Positions 1-8,800 of a stretch of 38,984 nucleotides of DNA are shown in pieces. Within the stretch, counting starts at the first letter, position 1; every line of letters starts with the position of its first letter. Source of the DNA: Planctomycetaceae bacterium (GTDB lineage: Bacteria; Planctomycetota; UBA8742; UBA2392; JABWBM01); the NCBI GenBank assembly GCA_013360495.1, contig JABWBM010000005.1, positions 1 through 38,984 on the forward strand. The letters run 5' to 3'. Made by a program: the position numbers and the translations under genes. Below the pieces are notes generated by a model. It ran no database searches. It was not told the DNA's origin and saw only the letters and a program-made list of their open reading frames with translations.

Positions 1-426
1 TGCGGCGCGTTCTGGGCGCCGCGCGGCCTTGAGTCCCCCACCGCCAATCCCATGAAAGACGCAAAACCTGCGCGCGTCTCAAAAGTTGAGAACATCCACG
101 ACGGCGTCTTCACCACCACCAGTGTGACCACGTTCCACAAAGCCAACCTCGCACCACTTTTCGAATCGCTGCGGGCGCAAGCAGGCCTGACGCGCGGCTG
201 GGGCGATTGTTACGGCCACATGCTCGTGGCGACCGGGCGGGCGGAAGCGATGGTGGACCCACAGATGAACGCGTGGGACTGCGCGGCATTGAAGCCCATT
301 GTCGAGGAAGCGGGCGGGACGTTCACCGACCTCAAGGGTTCCCCCACCATCCACGGCGGCAACGCCCTCTCGACCAACGGTAAAGTCTTTCAACAGGTGA
401 TGGGTATCATCCGCGCGGCAAAGTGA
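1..426 (+). CDS. Histidinol-phosphatase / inositol monophosphatase family protein, 3' part
   Basis: The frame is open from base 1, so the gene starts before the window; 141 codons remain of a family usually near 260. The visible part ends with the metal-binding signature of the inositol-monophosphatase superfamily, MNAWDCAAL (W-D-x-A-A form), followed by PIVEEAGG. The stretch WGDCYGHMLVATGRAEAMVD is typical of the HisN branch, which removes phosphate from L-histidinol phosphate in histidine biosynthesis; other members act on inositol phosphates or PAP. The cytosolic Mg-dependent phosphatase role follows from the family, while the histidinol assignment is inference from the motif. The internal ATG at 52 lies within the catalytic domain and is not the start. 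Repeat DNA follows the stop codon. Confidence 0.85.
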   Translation, partial: CGAFWAPRGLESPTANPMKDAKPARVSKVENIHDGVFTTTSVTTFHKANLAPLFESLRAQAGLTRGWGDCYGHMLVATGRAEAMVDPQMNAWDCAALKPIVEEAGGTFTDLKGSPTIHGGNALSTNGKVFQQVMGIIRAAK

Positions 427-539
427 AGAGACTCAAGAGAAGACTGGATCCCCGCCTGCGCGGGGATGACGTTTGGTTGTTTATCGCCTTTTCTTATTCC
501 GCGTTTATTTGCGTTCATCCGCGGCTAAAAATCTTCCTC
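427..539. other. Convergent intergenic gap with repeat DNA
   Basis: This gap lies between the converging ends of the phosphatase gene and the lipoprotein gene. Bases 444-470 are one copy of the CCCGC/GCGGG palindromic repeat, which can fold as a hairpin and might act as a bidirectional terminator. Bases 501-535 (around gcgttcatccgcggctaaaa) resemble another short dispersed repeat type. No coding potential was seen. Confidence 0.6.
444..470. repeat. Palindromic repeat family A, single copy
   Basis: The 27-bp unit reads CTGGAT-CCCCGC-CTGC-GCGGGG-ATGAC. The inner arms are perfect complements. The same unit occurs at 3516, 3568, 18081, 22576, 22628, 36744, 36796 (interrupted), 37641 and 37680, and in an interrupted form at 20170. 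It lies in the convergent gap between two gene ends. Confidence 0.85.
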
Positions 540-1736
540 TTACGTAGAAGGCGGGAGCGCTTCGGTGCGGCCAGAGCGCACCGCGCGGAAAACGGCCACG
601 GCGCAGCCGCCGTAGAGCACCACGCAGCCGAAGATCGCAAGGACCAACGCCAGCGGGTTCGGCGTCGAGAGGTTCGAGGCGTTGCTATACATCGTGACTA
701 GCGCCACGCGGAAAGTCTTGACCGGTTCGATCTTCTCGTTGGGATATGCTGCGCGCAGGTCGTTGACTACCATCTGCACCACGTCGCGCTCGGGAATGCC
801 GCCTTTCGACGCATCGCCGAGACCTTTGAGCACGCTCGCGCCCGTATCGCCCCCCTTGTTCAGCGCCGCGATTTCCGCCGCGATCTTGCCGTCCGGGTAG
901 CGCGCGCCGAACAGCCGCAGCGTCTCGTACATCAGGTTCTTTTCGTTTTGAGTTAGCGGCACGTAAGGCTTGAGCGGCCCCAAGTCTTCGGGGCGCTTCA
1001 ACATGATGAAGGGCGAGATGGCATCCTCCACCAGCGACTTCGAGTCGCGCGCGAGGAAATCGACAGCCGACCAATCGGTATAGAAAGTATTGATCGTCGA
1101 GTTCATGGTGCGGGCGATTTCGTCGCGCACCTCCATCGCCGTCGCATCGTCAAGCACGAATACATCGAGGTTGCGCGCGTTGTCGCGCGCGGCGTCGGGG
1201 CCGGCCATTCCGTCGAGCAGCGACTTGAAGGCCGCGTTGAGGGCGTGCAGGCGGGTTTTGACCTCGCTTGTAGCGCCTTCGGAAAAGCTCCGTTCGATCT
1301 GGCGCTTGTCGTCGTCGGTTGAAGCGGCTTTCGAGACAGCCTTGATGCACTCAGCGCGCTTCTTGAGAAGGCCGTCGCGTCGCGCAGCGAAGGGCGCGAA
1401 CGCTTCTTTGGCTTTCTTGAGCGCTTCTTCGGCGTCTTTGATCGTTTTTTTGTCGTCGCCGCCCTTGGCGCGGCGCAACTTGTGCTCGGCTTCGAGGAGG
1501 GGTTTATGAGCGGCTTTAGCCGCCGCGTCATTGAAGAAGCCGCGGTTGAGATAGTCCTCGATCTTGCCAGCGTGAACATAAAGCTCGCCCGCCTTGGCTT
1601 TGCCGGTGTCGAACTTCATGAGCGTGTCTTCGCGCTGGTTATATTTCGCTTCCGGTGGTTTGGCGGCGTCCTCAGCGCAGCCGGCGAGCAACGCGATCAC
1701 GAGCGAAAGGATGAGCAGCGGGTTATTTCGACCCAT
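540..1736 (-). CDS. Lipoprotein with C-terminal membrane helix, unknown function
   Basis: A 398-residue protein starting MGRNNPLLIL with a lipoprotein signal peptide and lipobox LLAGC, so the mature protein should be anchored at Cys18. The middle is charged, helical and Lys/Ala/Glu-rich, with likely coiled-coil stretches around residues 70-140. A hydrophobic helix (ALVLAIFGCVVLYGGCAVAV) lies close to the C-terminus. I do not recognise the family. The start at 1736 was chosen over the upstream in-frame ATG at 1808 because only this one opens with a signal peptide. The start lies 14 bases inside the end of the sodium symporter gene, so the two are probably translationally coupled. A role as a symporter partner is inference from this overlap only. 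Confidence 0.75.
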   Translation of the reverse strand: MGRNNPLLILSLVIALLAGCAEDAAKPPEAKYNQREDTLMKFDTGKAKAGELYVHAGKIEDYLNRGFFNDAAAKAAHKPLLEAEHKLRRAKGGDDKKTIKDAEEALKKAKEAFAPFAARRDGLLKKRAECIKAVSKAASTDDDKRQIERSFSEGATSEVKTRLHALNAAFKSLLDGMAGPDAARDNARNLDVFVLDDATAMEVRDEIARTMNSTINTFYTDWSAVDFLARDSKSLVEDAISPFIMLKRPEDLGPLKPYVPLTQNEKNLMYETLRLFGARYPDGKIAAEIAALNKGGDTGASVLKGLGDASKGGIPERDVVQMVVNDLRAAYPNEKIEPVKTFRVALVTMYSNASNLSTPNPLALVLAIFGCVVLYGGCAVAVFRAVRSGRTEALPPST

Positions 1737-3318
1737 AATCGAACTCCGGTATGTCGTGGTACCCCTGCTTGTTGGTTTTGCGCTGGGCGAAGAATACCGC
1801 GGCAACAATCGTCAACGCGAACGCCCCAACGCCGATGAGTTGCGTCTGGCCAGTGTAGTTGGAATAGAGTTGCCCCTCGTCAGACCACAGGAAACGCAAG
1901 TCGTCGATCGCGTTGAGCGACAACAGCAGTATCAGAACCGTGGGCGTAAAGAACTTGATGCAAAAGTCCCAAAACCATGTAGCGCGGCGTTCGGACACGT
2001 GATTGAGATGGTCACGAAGCTTCTTCGGCCCATACACCCAACCGACAAGGATGCACTGCATCAATCCGACACCAAGCAACCCGTAAGAATTGAGATAGTG
2101 ATCGACCGTATCGAGCAAGGTGAAGCCGCCGGGAGTGCAGAAGATGATGCCTACGACCCAGCCGAAAAGACAAAAGATACGCAGCACCGCTACGCGGGAA
2201 AGGCCGAACTTGTCGACGATGCCGATGACCATCGGCTCGACGAGACTGAAGGCCGAGGTGTAGCCGAGCAGAAAGAGCGACCCGAAGAACGCAAGCCCGA
2301 TCAACGCCTGTCCGGTCACATCGAATGGAAGCTGGCTAATCGTCGTTGGATAGCTCACGAGCGCCAAGCCGAAACCGCCCTCCACGGCGTCGCTCACGAA
2401 CACTCCATTGTTCAGGGCGAGAAACCCAAGCACCGAGAAGGTGATGAAACCGCCGAAGAACTCAACACCGGAGTTGGTCAGCCCCGCGATCATGGCGCTG
2501 TTATTGATGTCCGCTTTTTTGGGCAAGAAACTCGCATACGCCACCATCGTCCCGAAGCCGATGGAGAGACTGAAGAAGATTTGCCCGTAGGCGCCTTGAG
2601 CCACCTTGATGACTTCCTGCCAGCTATCCATCTTCGACCAGTCGGGCGAGAGGTAATAGCTCAAACCCGCGGACGAACCGTCGAGATTGATCGCCGTGAA
2701 AAAGAGTATGAAGAGCAAGACGAGCGGAATCGTGATCGTGGGAATAATAATCTTGCCGATGGACTCCGCGCCCTTGCGCAAGGTCACGTAAATCGCCAGC
2801 CACATAAGGCCGTTCAAAAGCAACGCGCCCCAGTTGAGAGGCGCGAATACATTCTCTGCATGTTTCGTATTCTCATCGCCCGTCAGCACGTAGTTAAAAA
2901 GATATGTCGCTGCTCCGCCCTTGCTGTCCCACGGTAGCTGATCCTGCGCCGTCACCAGCATTTTGACCAACTCATAACAATAAAACGATACCCAGGCGAG
3001 AATCACCGTGTAGTAAAACGCGATGATCAGGCCGCCCATGGCCGCCCACCAGCCGAGAGATTCCCATTTCGGGTGCGCTCTTCCATAGGACGCAGGCGCC
3101 GAGCCCTGCATGCGGTGGCCAAGACCGAACTCCAGCATCAGCAGTGGAATACCCGCCGTCAGCAGGGCGATAAAGTAAGGGATAAGAAACGCGCCGCCGC
3201 CCGCGCTGAAAGCTGCGTGCGGATAGCGCCAGATGTTGCCGAGACCGACGGCGCTGCCGACGGCAGCGAGAATGAAGACAAGCCGTGAATTCCAGCGGTC
3301 GCGAGGCTGATTTGTCAT
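1723..3318 (-). CDS. Sodium-dependent transporter, neurotransmitter:sodium symporter (SNF) family
   Basis: A 531-residue inner-membrane protein with about twelve hydrophobic segments. Helix 1 carries the family signature, AVGSAVGLGNIWRYP, the unwound segment that binds Na+ and substrate in LeuT-like transporters. Bacterial members import amino acids or related amines with sodium; the substrate cannot be told from sequence here. The start at 3318 gives MTNQPRDRWNSR, immediately before helix 1, and is preceded by an AAGGGGTG ribosome-binding site. A longer frame to 3432 adds an unlikely soluble leader. The gene is transcribed divergently from the cyclophilin lipoprotein, and its 3' end overlaps the start of the downstream lipoprotein by 14 bases. 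Confidence 0.92.
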   Translation of the reverse strand: MTNQPRDRWNSRLVFILAAVGSAVGLGNIWRYPHAAFSAGGGAFLIPYFIALLTAGIPLLMLEFGLGHRMQGSAPASYGRAHPKWESLGWWAAMGGLIIAFYYTVILAWVSFYCYELVKMLVTAQDQLPWDSKGGAATYLFNYVLTGDENTKHAENVFAPLNWGALLLNGLMWLAIYVTLRKGAESIGKIIIPTITIPLVLLFILFFTAINLDGSSAGLSYYLSPDWSKMDSWQEVIKVAQGAYGQIFFSLSIGFGTMVAYASFLPKKADINNSAMIAGLTNSGVEFFGGFITFSVLGFLALNNGVFVSDAVEGGFGLALVSYPTTISQLPFDVTGQALIGLAFFGSLFLLGYTSAFSLVEPMVIGIVDKFGLSRVAVLRIFCLFGWVVGIIFCTPGGFTLLDTVDHYLNSYGLLGVGLMQCILVGWVYGPKKLRDHLNHVSERRATWFWDFCIKFFTPTVLILLLSLNAIDDLRFLWSDEGQLYSNYTGQTQLIGVGAFALTIVAAVFFAQRKTNKQGYHDIPEFDYGSK

Positions 3319-3639
3319 GCCACCCCTTGTCGCCAATGACCCGCAGATGAAGCGCGGCAATGATAGCAACGGGGTCTGGCTGGCTCTACCCGGAAATTCA
3401 CGGTGCGAAATTCGCAAATGGCTTTTGCCCAATGGGTTGGGGACATTCGTAAAGGAATAGCGTATTGACCCCTGACGGCGACTTGATTATGAAGGAGCGA
3501 TATTCGCTACGCTATGTCATCCCCGCGCAGGCGGGGATCCAGCGCCAACCAGAATCTATCGCGGGGACTGGATTCCCGCCTGCGCGGGAATGACGTTGCG
3601 TGGCATTCTGAGGTTTCCGGTATAGAAAAGGTTATGCTT
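3319..3639. other. Divergent promoter region with a paired palindromic repeat
   Basis: This 321-base gap separates two divergently transcribed genes, so it must hold both promoters. Bases 3516-3594 are a paired family A repeat. No confident -10/-35 pair could be picked by eye. An open frame from 3514 into the cyclophilin gene is simply read-through of the repeat and is not treated as coding. Confidence 0.6.
3516..3594. repeat. Palindromic repeat family A, inverted pair
   Basis: Two copies of the 27-bp palindromic unit (3516-3542 and 3568-3594) face each other across a 25-base spacer. Each copy is self-complementary, and the two copies are also complementary to each other. The structure can therefore fold as two small hairpins or one large stem, as in REP-type bacterial repeat elements. 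It lies about 45 bases upstream of the cyclophilin start. Confidence 0.9.
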
Positions 3640-4416
3640 ATGAAAACGAACAACCTGCTCAACGCGGCCCTTGGGGCCATGATGCTCATTGGCTGCGCCG
3701 CTTCCGGCGCAAACACGGCGAGCGGCAACAACGCTCCGCCCACGAACACAGAACCGGCGGCGAATACGCAGGCCGACAACACGCCACCGGTCGATACCGA
3801 TCCGGCAACGGCATATGCAACCAAAGACAAACCTGGAACGGTGAAAATCGTGGCTGCGCCGGAACTGCCCCGCGTAGCGATGAAAACCGCGAAGGGAAAT
3901 TTCCTGATCGAACTGTATGAGGACAACACGCCCAACACCGTGGCGAACTTTGTGTATCTGGTGAACAAAGGCCATTACAAAGGAAGCAACTTCCATCGTG
4001 TGCTCCTCGGCGATCCGAATGATGGGAGGTCAATGCGTATCATTCAAGGCGGTGTTAAGGGCGGGAAAAGAAGCGAAGAACAACCCGAAGATTTCGAATG
4101 GTCCATCAAAAATGAGGCGACCACTCAAACATACGGTTCTTTGAAGAACACGTCCGGGACAATCGCAATGGCCCGTGATAAGCCTATCGACACTGCCGGC
4201 TCTCAATTTTATGTCAACATCCATGATCACCCTCATCTCAACGATCCTGCAAAACCTTATTGTGTCTTCGGCAAGGTGGTTGAAGGAATGGACGTTGTTA
4301 AAGCGATCGTAAAGAACGATGATATCATCGACGCCTGGGTCGTGCAGAAACGCGATCACAAGTACGTCCCGGTCGTCAAGCTCGCGGGCAAGAACAACTA
4401 CGGCCCGTTGGAATAG
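3640..4416 (+). CDS. Cyclophilin-type peptidyl-prolyl cis-trans isomerase, lipoprotein
   Basis: A 258-residue protein with a lipoprotein signal (MKTNNLLNAALGAMMLIGCA, lipobox LIGC). A Thr/Asn/Pro/Ala-rich linker of about 45 residues follows, then a cyclophilin domain from about residue 78. Diagnostic blocks are GNFLIELYEDNTPNTVANFV, SNFHRVL, GTIAMARD and AGSQFYVNI, followed by YCVFGKVVEGMDVV. The arginine and phenylalanine positions of the active site (FHR, QFY) are present, so isomerase activity is likely. It would speed prolyl isomerisation in envelope proteins. The start at 3640 is favoured over an ATG at 3634 because AAAAGG at 3625-3630 sits 9 bases before it. The frame continues upstream into repeat DNA, which should not be counted as protein. 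Confidence 0.9.
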   Translation: MKTNNLLNAALGAMMLIGCAASGANTASGNNAPPTNTEPAANTQADNTPPVDTDPATAYATKDKPGTVKIVAAPELPRVAMKTAKGNFLIELYEDNTPNTVANFVYLVNKGHYKGSNFHRVLLGDPNDGRSMRIIQGGVKGGKRSEEQPEDFEWSIKNEATTQTYGSLKNTSGTIAMARDKPIDTAGSQFYVNIHDHPHLNDPAKPYCVFGKVVEGMDVVKAIVKNDDIIDAWVVQKRDHKYVPVVKLAGKNNYGPLE

Positions 4417-4442
4417 AGCGAATCGGAAACGATGTTCCTATA

Positions 4443-4484
4443 GCGCCACGGCGTTGTTCTCGCGCGACGAACAACTGGCGGCGC
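4443..4484. terminator. Bidirectional hairpin between converging genes
   Basis: GTTGTTC (4453-4459) and GAACAAC (4469-4475) are perfect complements around a 9-base loop. Outside them GCGCC and GGCGC can extend the stem with a bulge. It lies between the 3' ends of the cyclophilin and DinB genes. There is no T-tract, so intrinsic termination is uncertain. Confidence 0.5.
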
Positions 4485-4504
4485 GCCCGACTCGAAGTGT
4501 TCGC

Positions 4505-5035
4505 TCACTTCGCCTGTTTCAGGTAATCGCCCTTGGCGTCCTTCGAGCGGCCGCGGGGGGTACTCAACGATTTGAAGGGCACGCCCTTCAACTGCCGGCA
4601 AAGCACGACGATCTGCCCGACGTGATAACCATAGTGCGAAATCTGGCGGGTGAGCGCATGGATCACGCTCAATGGCTCGCCGCGAATGGTGACAGTCTTG
4701 TCGAGGTCAGAGGGCTTGAGTGCTTCCAACGCGGTCAGGCAACACGCCCAGCCCTGCTCCCAAAGGCGCATCAGTTCGTCACGCGAGCGCGGGTGCGGCT
4801 CGAACTCCTCGTCGCGTTTGCGCGTGAGTTTCTCGCCGTCGGTGGTGAGAAAGTCTATCCAGCGCGACATCATGTTACCGTGCAGGTGCTGGATGTAGAT
4901 GGCGACGCTGTTGGCCTCGTCGTCAGAGCGCCAGTGGAACTGATGCTCGTCGATTTGAGCCATGGCCTTTTCGCCAAGCTGCTTCGTGCGCCGCATCTCG
5001 AAGGTCACCGTGTCGAGAAAATGTTGTGCGTCCAT
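4505..5035 (-). CDS. DinB-superfamily protein (DUF1572-like)
   Basis: A 176-residue soluble protein with the four-helix DinB fold. Candidate metal ligands are His50 (in YIQHLHGN), His134 and His138 (in ISHYGYHVGQIV), the usual His triad. The block SRWIDFLTTDGEK is characteristic of the DUF1572 branch. Members of the superfamily are metal-dependent enzymes, often thiol transferases, or are uncharacterised; the exact reaction here is unknown. The start at 5035 has AAGGAAG upstream and opens MDAQHFLDTV. The frame stays open far upstream, antisense to the hydratase gene, which is a shadow. The gene diverges from the enoyl-CoA hydratase across 63 bases. Confidence 0.88.
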   Translation of the reverse strand: MDAQHFLDTVTFEMRRTKQLGEKAMAQIDEHQFHWRSDDEANSVAIYIQHLHGNMMSRWIDFLTTDGEKLTRKRDEEFEPHPRSRDELMRLWEQGWACCLTALEALKPSDLDKTVTIRGEPLSVIHALTRQISHYGYHVGQIVVLCRQLKGVPFKSLSTPRGRSKDAKGDYLKQAK

Positions 5036-5098
5036 AATTCTACTTCCTTTGTCCAACTCCCCGTTCACGCGGGCATGTTTGCTGATTATAGTCCCGCC

Positions 5099-5890
5099 AT
5101 GGATTATCAGGCCATCATCGTTTCCAAAAGCGGCGCGGTCGCAACCATCACGCTCAACCGCCCTGACAAACGCAACGCCCTCAACCCGCAACTTGTCGAC
5201 GAACTGACCGCTGCGATCAAAGAGCTTGGCGCTGACGCTTCGGCGCGCGTCGTCGTGCTGCGTGGCAACGGCCCGGCATTCTGCGCTGGCGCCGACCTCG
5301 CCGTGCTGCAAACCCTGCAAACCGCGAAATACAAGGACAACCTGAAAGATGGCCACCGGCTCAAAGATATGTTCCACGCCATCTATAGCTGCCCAAAGCC
5401 GACGATTGCCGCTGTTCATGGCCCGGCGCTGGCGGGCGGAGCGGGGCTCGCATCGGTCTGCGACTTCGTCGTCGCCGCCAAGGAAGCGGCCTTCGGCTAT
5501 ACGGAAGTCCGCATCGGTTTCATCCCCGCCATCGTGATGGTCTTCCTCACAAGGCAAGTGGGCGAACGCGCCGCCCGCGATTTGGCGCTCTCGGGTAGAA
5601 TCCTCAACGCCGACGAAGCGCGCGCGATGGGGCTGGTCAACACCATCGTCGAAGCAGCGCAACTCGATACAACGATCGAGCAACTCACGAAGCAGCTTCT
5701 GCAGAACTCGCCGCAAGCGATCGCAATGACCAAGGAGTTGCTGCCGAAGCTCTGGGACGCGTCGAGCGGCACCATCGACAGCCTGCTCACGGCTGCCGTT
5801 ACCGCAAACGCTGAAGCTCGCGGGACAGACGACTGCAAGGAAGGCGTCGCGGCATTCCTTGAGAAACGCAAGCCGAAGTGGGTCCAATGA
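5099..5890 (+). CDS. Enoyl-CoA hydratase/isomerase family protein (methylglutaconyl-CoA hydratase-like)
   Basis: A 263-residue crotonase-fold protein. The oxyanion-hole blocks are FCAGADL (near residue 64) and HGPALAGGAGLAS (near 113). FGYTEVRIGFIPA carries the probable catalytic Glu136. The first catalytic Glu of classical enoyl-CoA hydratases (the GGGCELA position) is a glycine here (GGAGLAS), as I recall for the LiuC/GnyH-like subgroup that hydrates methylglutaconyl-CoA in leucine or isoprenoid breakdown; the substrate is inference. The start at 5099 gives MDYQAIIVSK. An in-frame ATG at 5075 is a possible alternative, and neither has a strong ribosome-binding site. Its stop codon overlaps the kinase start (ATGA). 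Confidence 0.88.
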   Translation: MDYQAIIVSKSGAVATITLNRPDKRNALNPQLVDELTAAIKELGADASARVVVLRGNGPAFCAGADLAVLQTLQTAKYKDNLKDGHRLKDMFHAIYSCPKPTIAAVHGPALAGGAGLASVCDFVVAAKEAAFGYTEVRIGFIPAIVMVFLTRQVGERAARDLALSGRILNADEARAMGLVNTIVEAAQLDTTIEQLTKQLLQNSPQAIAMTKELLPKLWDASSGTIDSLLTAAVTANAEARGTDDCKEGVAAFLEKRKPKWVQ

Positions 5891-8800
5891 CCACCAACAA
5901 GAGCGCCATGTTCTCTAGCCGCTGGCTGATGCAGGTCTCACTGATCGCTGCTGCATATTTCGCCACCGGACGGCTTGGCTTGCTGCTTGCTATTCCGCCA
6001 GGGTATGCCACGGCGATTTTCCCGCCAGCGGGTATCGCGCTCGCCGCCATGCTGCTCTGGGGCCGGCGTGTCTGGCCCGGCGTATTCATCGGCTCGATGA
6101 TAATGAACGTCTGGGTGTCGCTGAACGTCCGCACGCCACCGGCGTCGTTCGACTGGTACACCATTCTTCTGTCGGCGAGCATCGCAGTAGGCGCCACACT
6201 GCAAGCCCTGGCGGGCGCGTGGCTGGTGCGGCGTTTCATGCAATATCCCCACGCCTTCGACAACGCGCGGCACATCGTCATCTTCATCACAGTGGTCGCC
6301 TTCGGTAGTTGCCTGATCAACGCCACGCTCGGGCCGTTGTGGCTTTCCACCGTTCCCGCCGACGCAGGAGTCAACGACAGTGGAATGCGTAATGCCGTTT
6401 CCTGGAACCTGTATTTTCGCAACTCGCTGAACTGGTGGGTCGGCGACGCTATCGGCGTGCTGATCTTCACGCCGCTGATCCTGATCTGGAGGGACAAGAC
6501 CGGTCCAGCCTGGCTCAGAAAGCGTCTTGCGGTCTCCCTGCCCATGTTGTTGATGCTGACGCTGACGGTCGTCATCTTCGTCCTAGCGAGCAATTCGGAA
6601 GAGCGACGTATTCGTCTGGAATTCGAAAAGATCGCGCGTCAGGAATCGTCGGCCATCGAAAGACAACTCGATATTCACAGGGAATACATCTATGCCATCC
6701 GCGGATTTTTCGAAAGCTCGGAGTTCGTGACTCGTGAGGAGTTCACTACCTTCGTGAGCAGACACCTCGCCATGAATCCTTCGATTCAGGGCTTCTCATG
6801 GGAGCCGCTGGTCCGGCGCGAGGAGCGGGAGGCATATGAACGCGCCGCGCGTGAGGCGGGATATGATGGGTTCACGTTTACCCAACGCGCCACTCAAGAC
6901 GAATTATCCCCTCTTGTTCCCGCCGGCGAACGGGATGTCTACTTCCCGGTCTATTATGCAGCGCCCTACACAGGGAACGAGCGCGCTCTCGGATACGATC
7001 TTGCCTCCAGCGACATCCGGCGCCGGGCCCTCGAATGGGCGCGCGACTCAGGTGAGATCGCGGCCACGGCACGGCTTTCACTGGTTCAATCCGATGTCGT
7101 GGCGCCCGAATTTCTGCTCTATTGTCCGGTCTACGCCAACGGACAGCCGCTAGAAAGCGTCGAAGAGCGGCGTCAACACCTCATCGGCTACATCTCCGGG
7201 GTCTTCAAAACCGCAGTCCTGATTGAACGCTCGCTTGATCGGAGCAAGCAGCCGCAGGATTCGGCATTAAGAATCCAGCTTTTTGACGCTACGGATCCAC
7301 CGCTGCGGGACAAGCTGTATTCGACGGTGCGCCCCGGCGACGACTGCAAACTCGACTGGTCCCAGCGTCTTACCATCGGCGGGCGTATGTGGGAACTCCA
7401 CGTGTGCGGCACCCAGCAGTATCTCGAATCGCGCGGCAACCTGTTCTCTTGGGTGATCCTCGCAGGCGGCCTGCTTTTTACCGGGCTGCTGCAGGCCTTC
7501 CTACTCTCGACCGCCGGACGCGCGCAGGCATTCGAACGCTTGCTCGAACTACGCACCGGTGAGCTTCGCCGCAGCGAAGCGCGCCACGCCGCGGTCGTGA
7601 AGGGGGCGGGCGAAGGCATCATTGTGATCGATGGAACGGGAATCATCACATCCATTAACGCTGCGGCGCTCAAAGTCTTCGGTTACGACGAACAAGCGCT
7701 GATCGGCCGGAATGTCACGGCATTGATGCCGCCCGACCTCGCAGCGCGGCATATCGAGGGATTTTCGCGCTATTTGCGCACCGGCGAGTCGAGGGTGATC
7801 GGCCAGACGGTCCGGGTGGAGGGACTCACACGCAACGGCGCGCGCTTCCCTATCGAATTGAGTATCAGCCGTTTCGATGCGCCGGGCGGGCCCTTCTTCG
7901 TCGGCATCCTGCGCGATATCAGCGAACGAGTGGAGACCGAGGAACGCCTCAAACAAAGCGAGGAACGCTATCGTCTGCTGGTGAACGCGGCGCCCTTCGC
8001 GATAATACTGGTGAATCGCGAAGGCAAGATGTCCCTCGTCAACGACGAAGCGGAACGTCTCTTCGGCTACACGCGTGACGAATTGATCGGTCATTCCATC
8101 GAAATGCTTCTTCCTGAACGCTACCGGGACGATCATATCCTGCAACGCGGACATTATCTCAATCATCCCGAGCGCCGGAAAATGGGGCGGAACCGTGAAC
8201 TTTTCGGGTTACATAAAAGCGGCAAGGAGATTCCCGTCGACATCGATCTGAGCCCTATCGAACTCCGGCAAGGTATGTACGTGCAAGCCGCTATCAAGGA
8301 CCTGAGGGACATCAGGAAAGCGCAGGAGGAATTGAAAGCGACGAACCGTTTTCTCGATTCTGTGATCGAGAATATTCCGAACATGGTGTTCATCAAGGAC
8401 GCCAAAGACTTGCGTTTCGTGAGGTTCAACAAGGCGGGCGAGGAGTTGCTCGGCCATTCCCGGGCCGACTTGATCGGCAAAAACGACTACGACTTCTTCC
8501 CCAAGGATCAGGCGGACTCGTTCACATCCAAAGACCGTGACGTCTTCCGTCAGGGCGGCGTCCACGATATTCCCGAGGAGCCGGTCGAAACAAAGGGGCG
8601 CGGACGGCGCCTCCTGCATACCAAGAAAATACCGATTCTCGACGACAATGGCCGCCCGCTCTACCTGCTCGGTATTTCTGAAGACATTACCGAACGAAGG
8701 ATGGCCGAAGAACGGCTGCAGCAGCGTACCGATGAGCTGGCCCGCTCCAACAAGGAGCTTGAGCAATTCGCCTACATCGCGTCCCATGATTTGAGCGAGC

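Noticed and set aside
1594-2937. 447-codon open frame antisense to the sodium symporter
   Set aside because: It is rich in Arg, Glu, Gln and His with no hydrophobic core or motif, and it mirrors a clearly real membrane-protein gene in GC-rich DNA.
3514-3639. Longer N-terminus for the cyclophilin (and likewise for fabD to 18107 and the GldA-like ATPase to 37732)
   Set aside because: These extensions are translated family A repeats (RRGSS, RLRGND, IPACAGM-like peptides) and displace the signal peptide or domain start.
5036-5887. Upstream extension of the DinB frame to a 460-codon ORF
   Set aside because: The DinB domain and its ribosome site begin at 5035; the rest is antisense to the enoyl-CoA hydratase.
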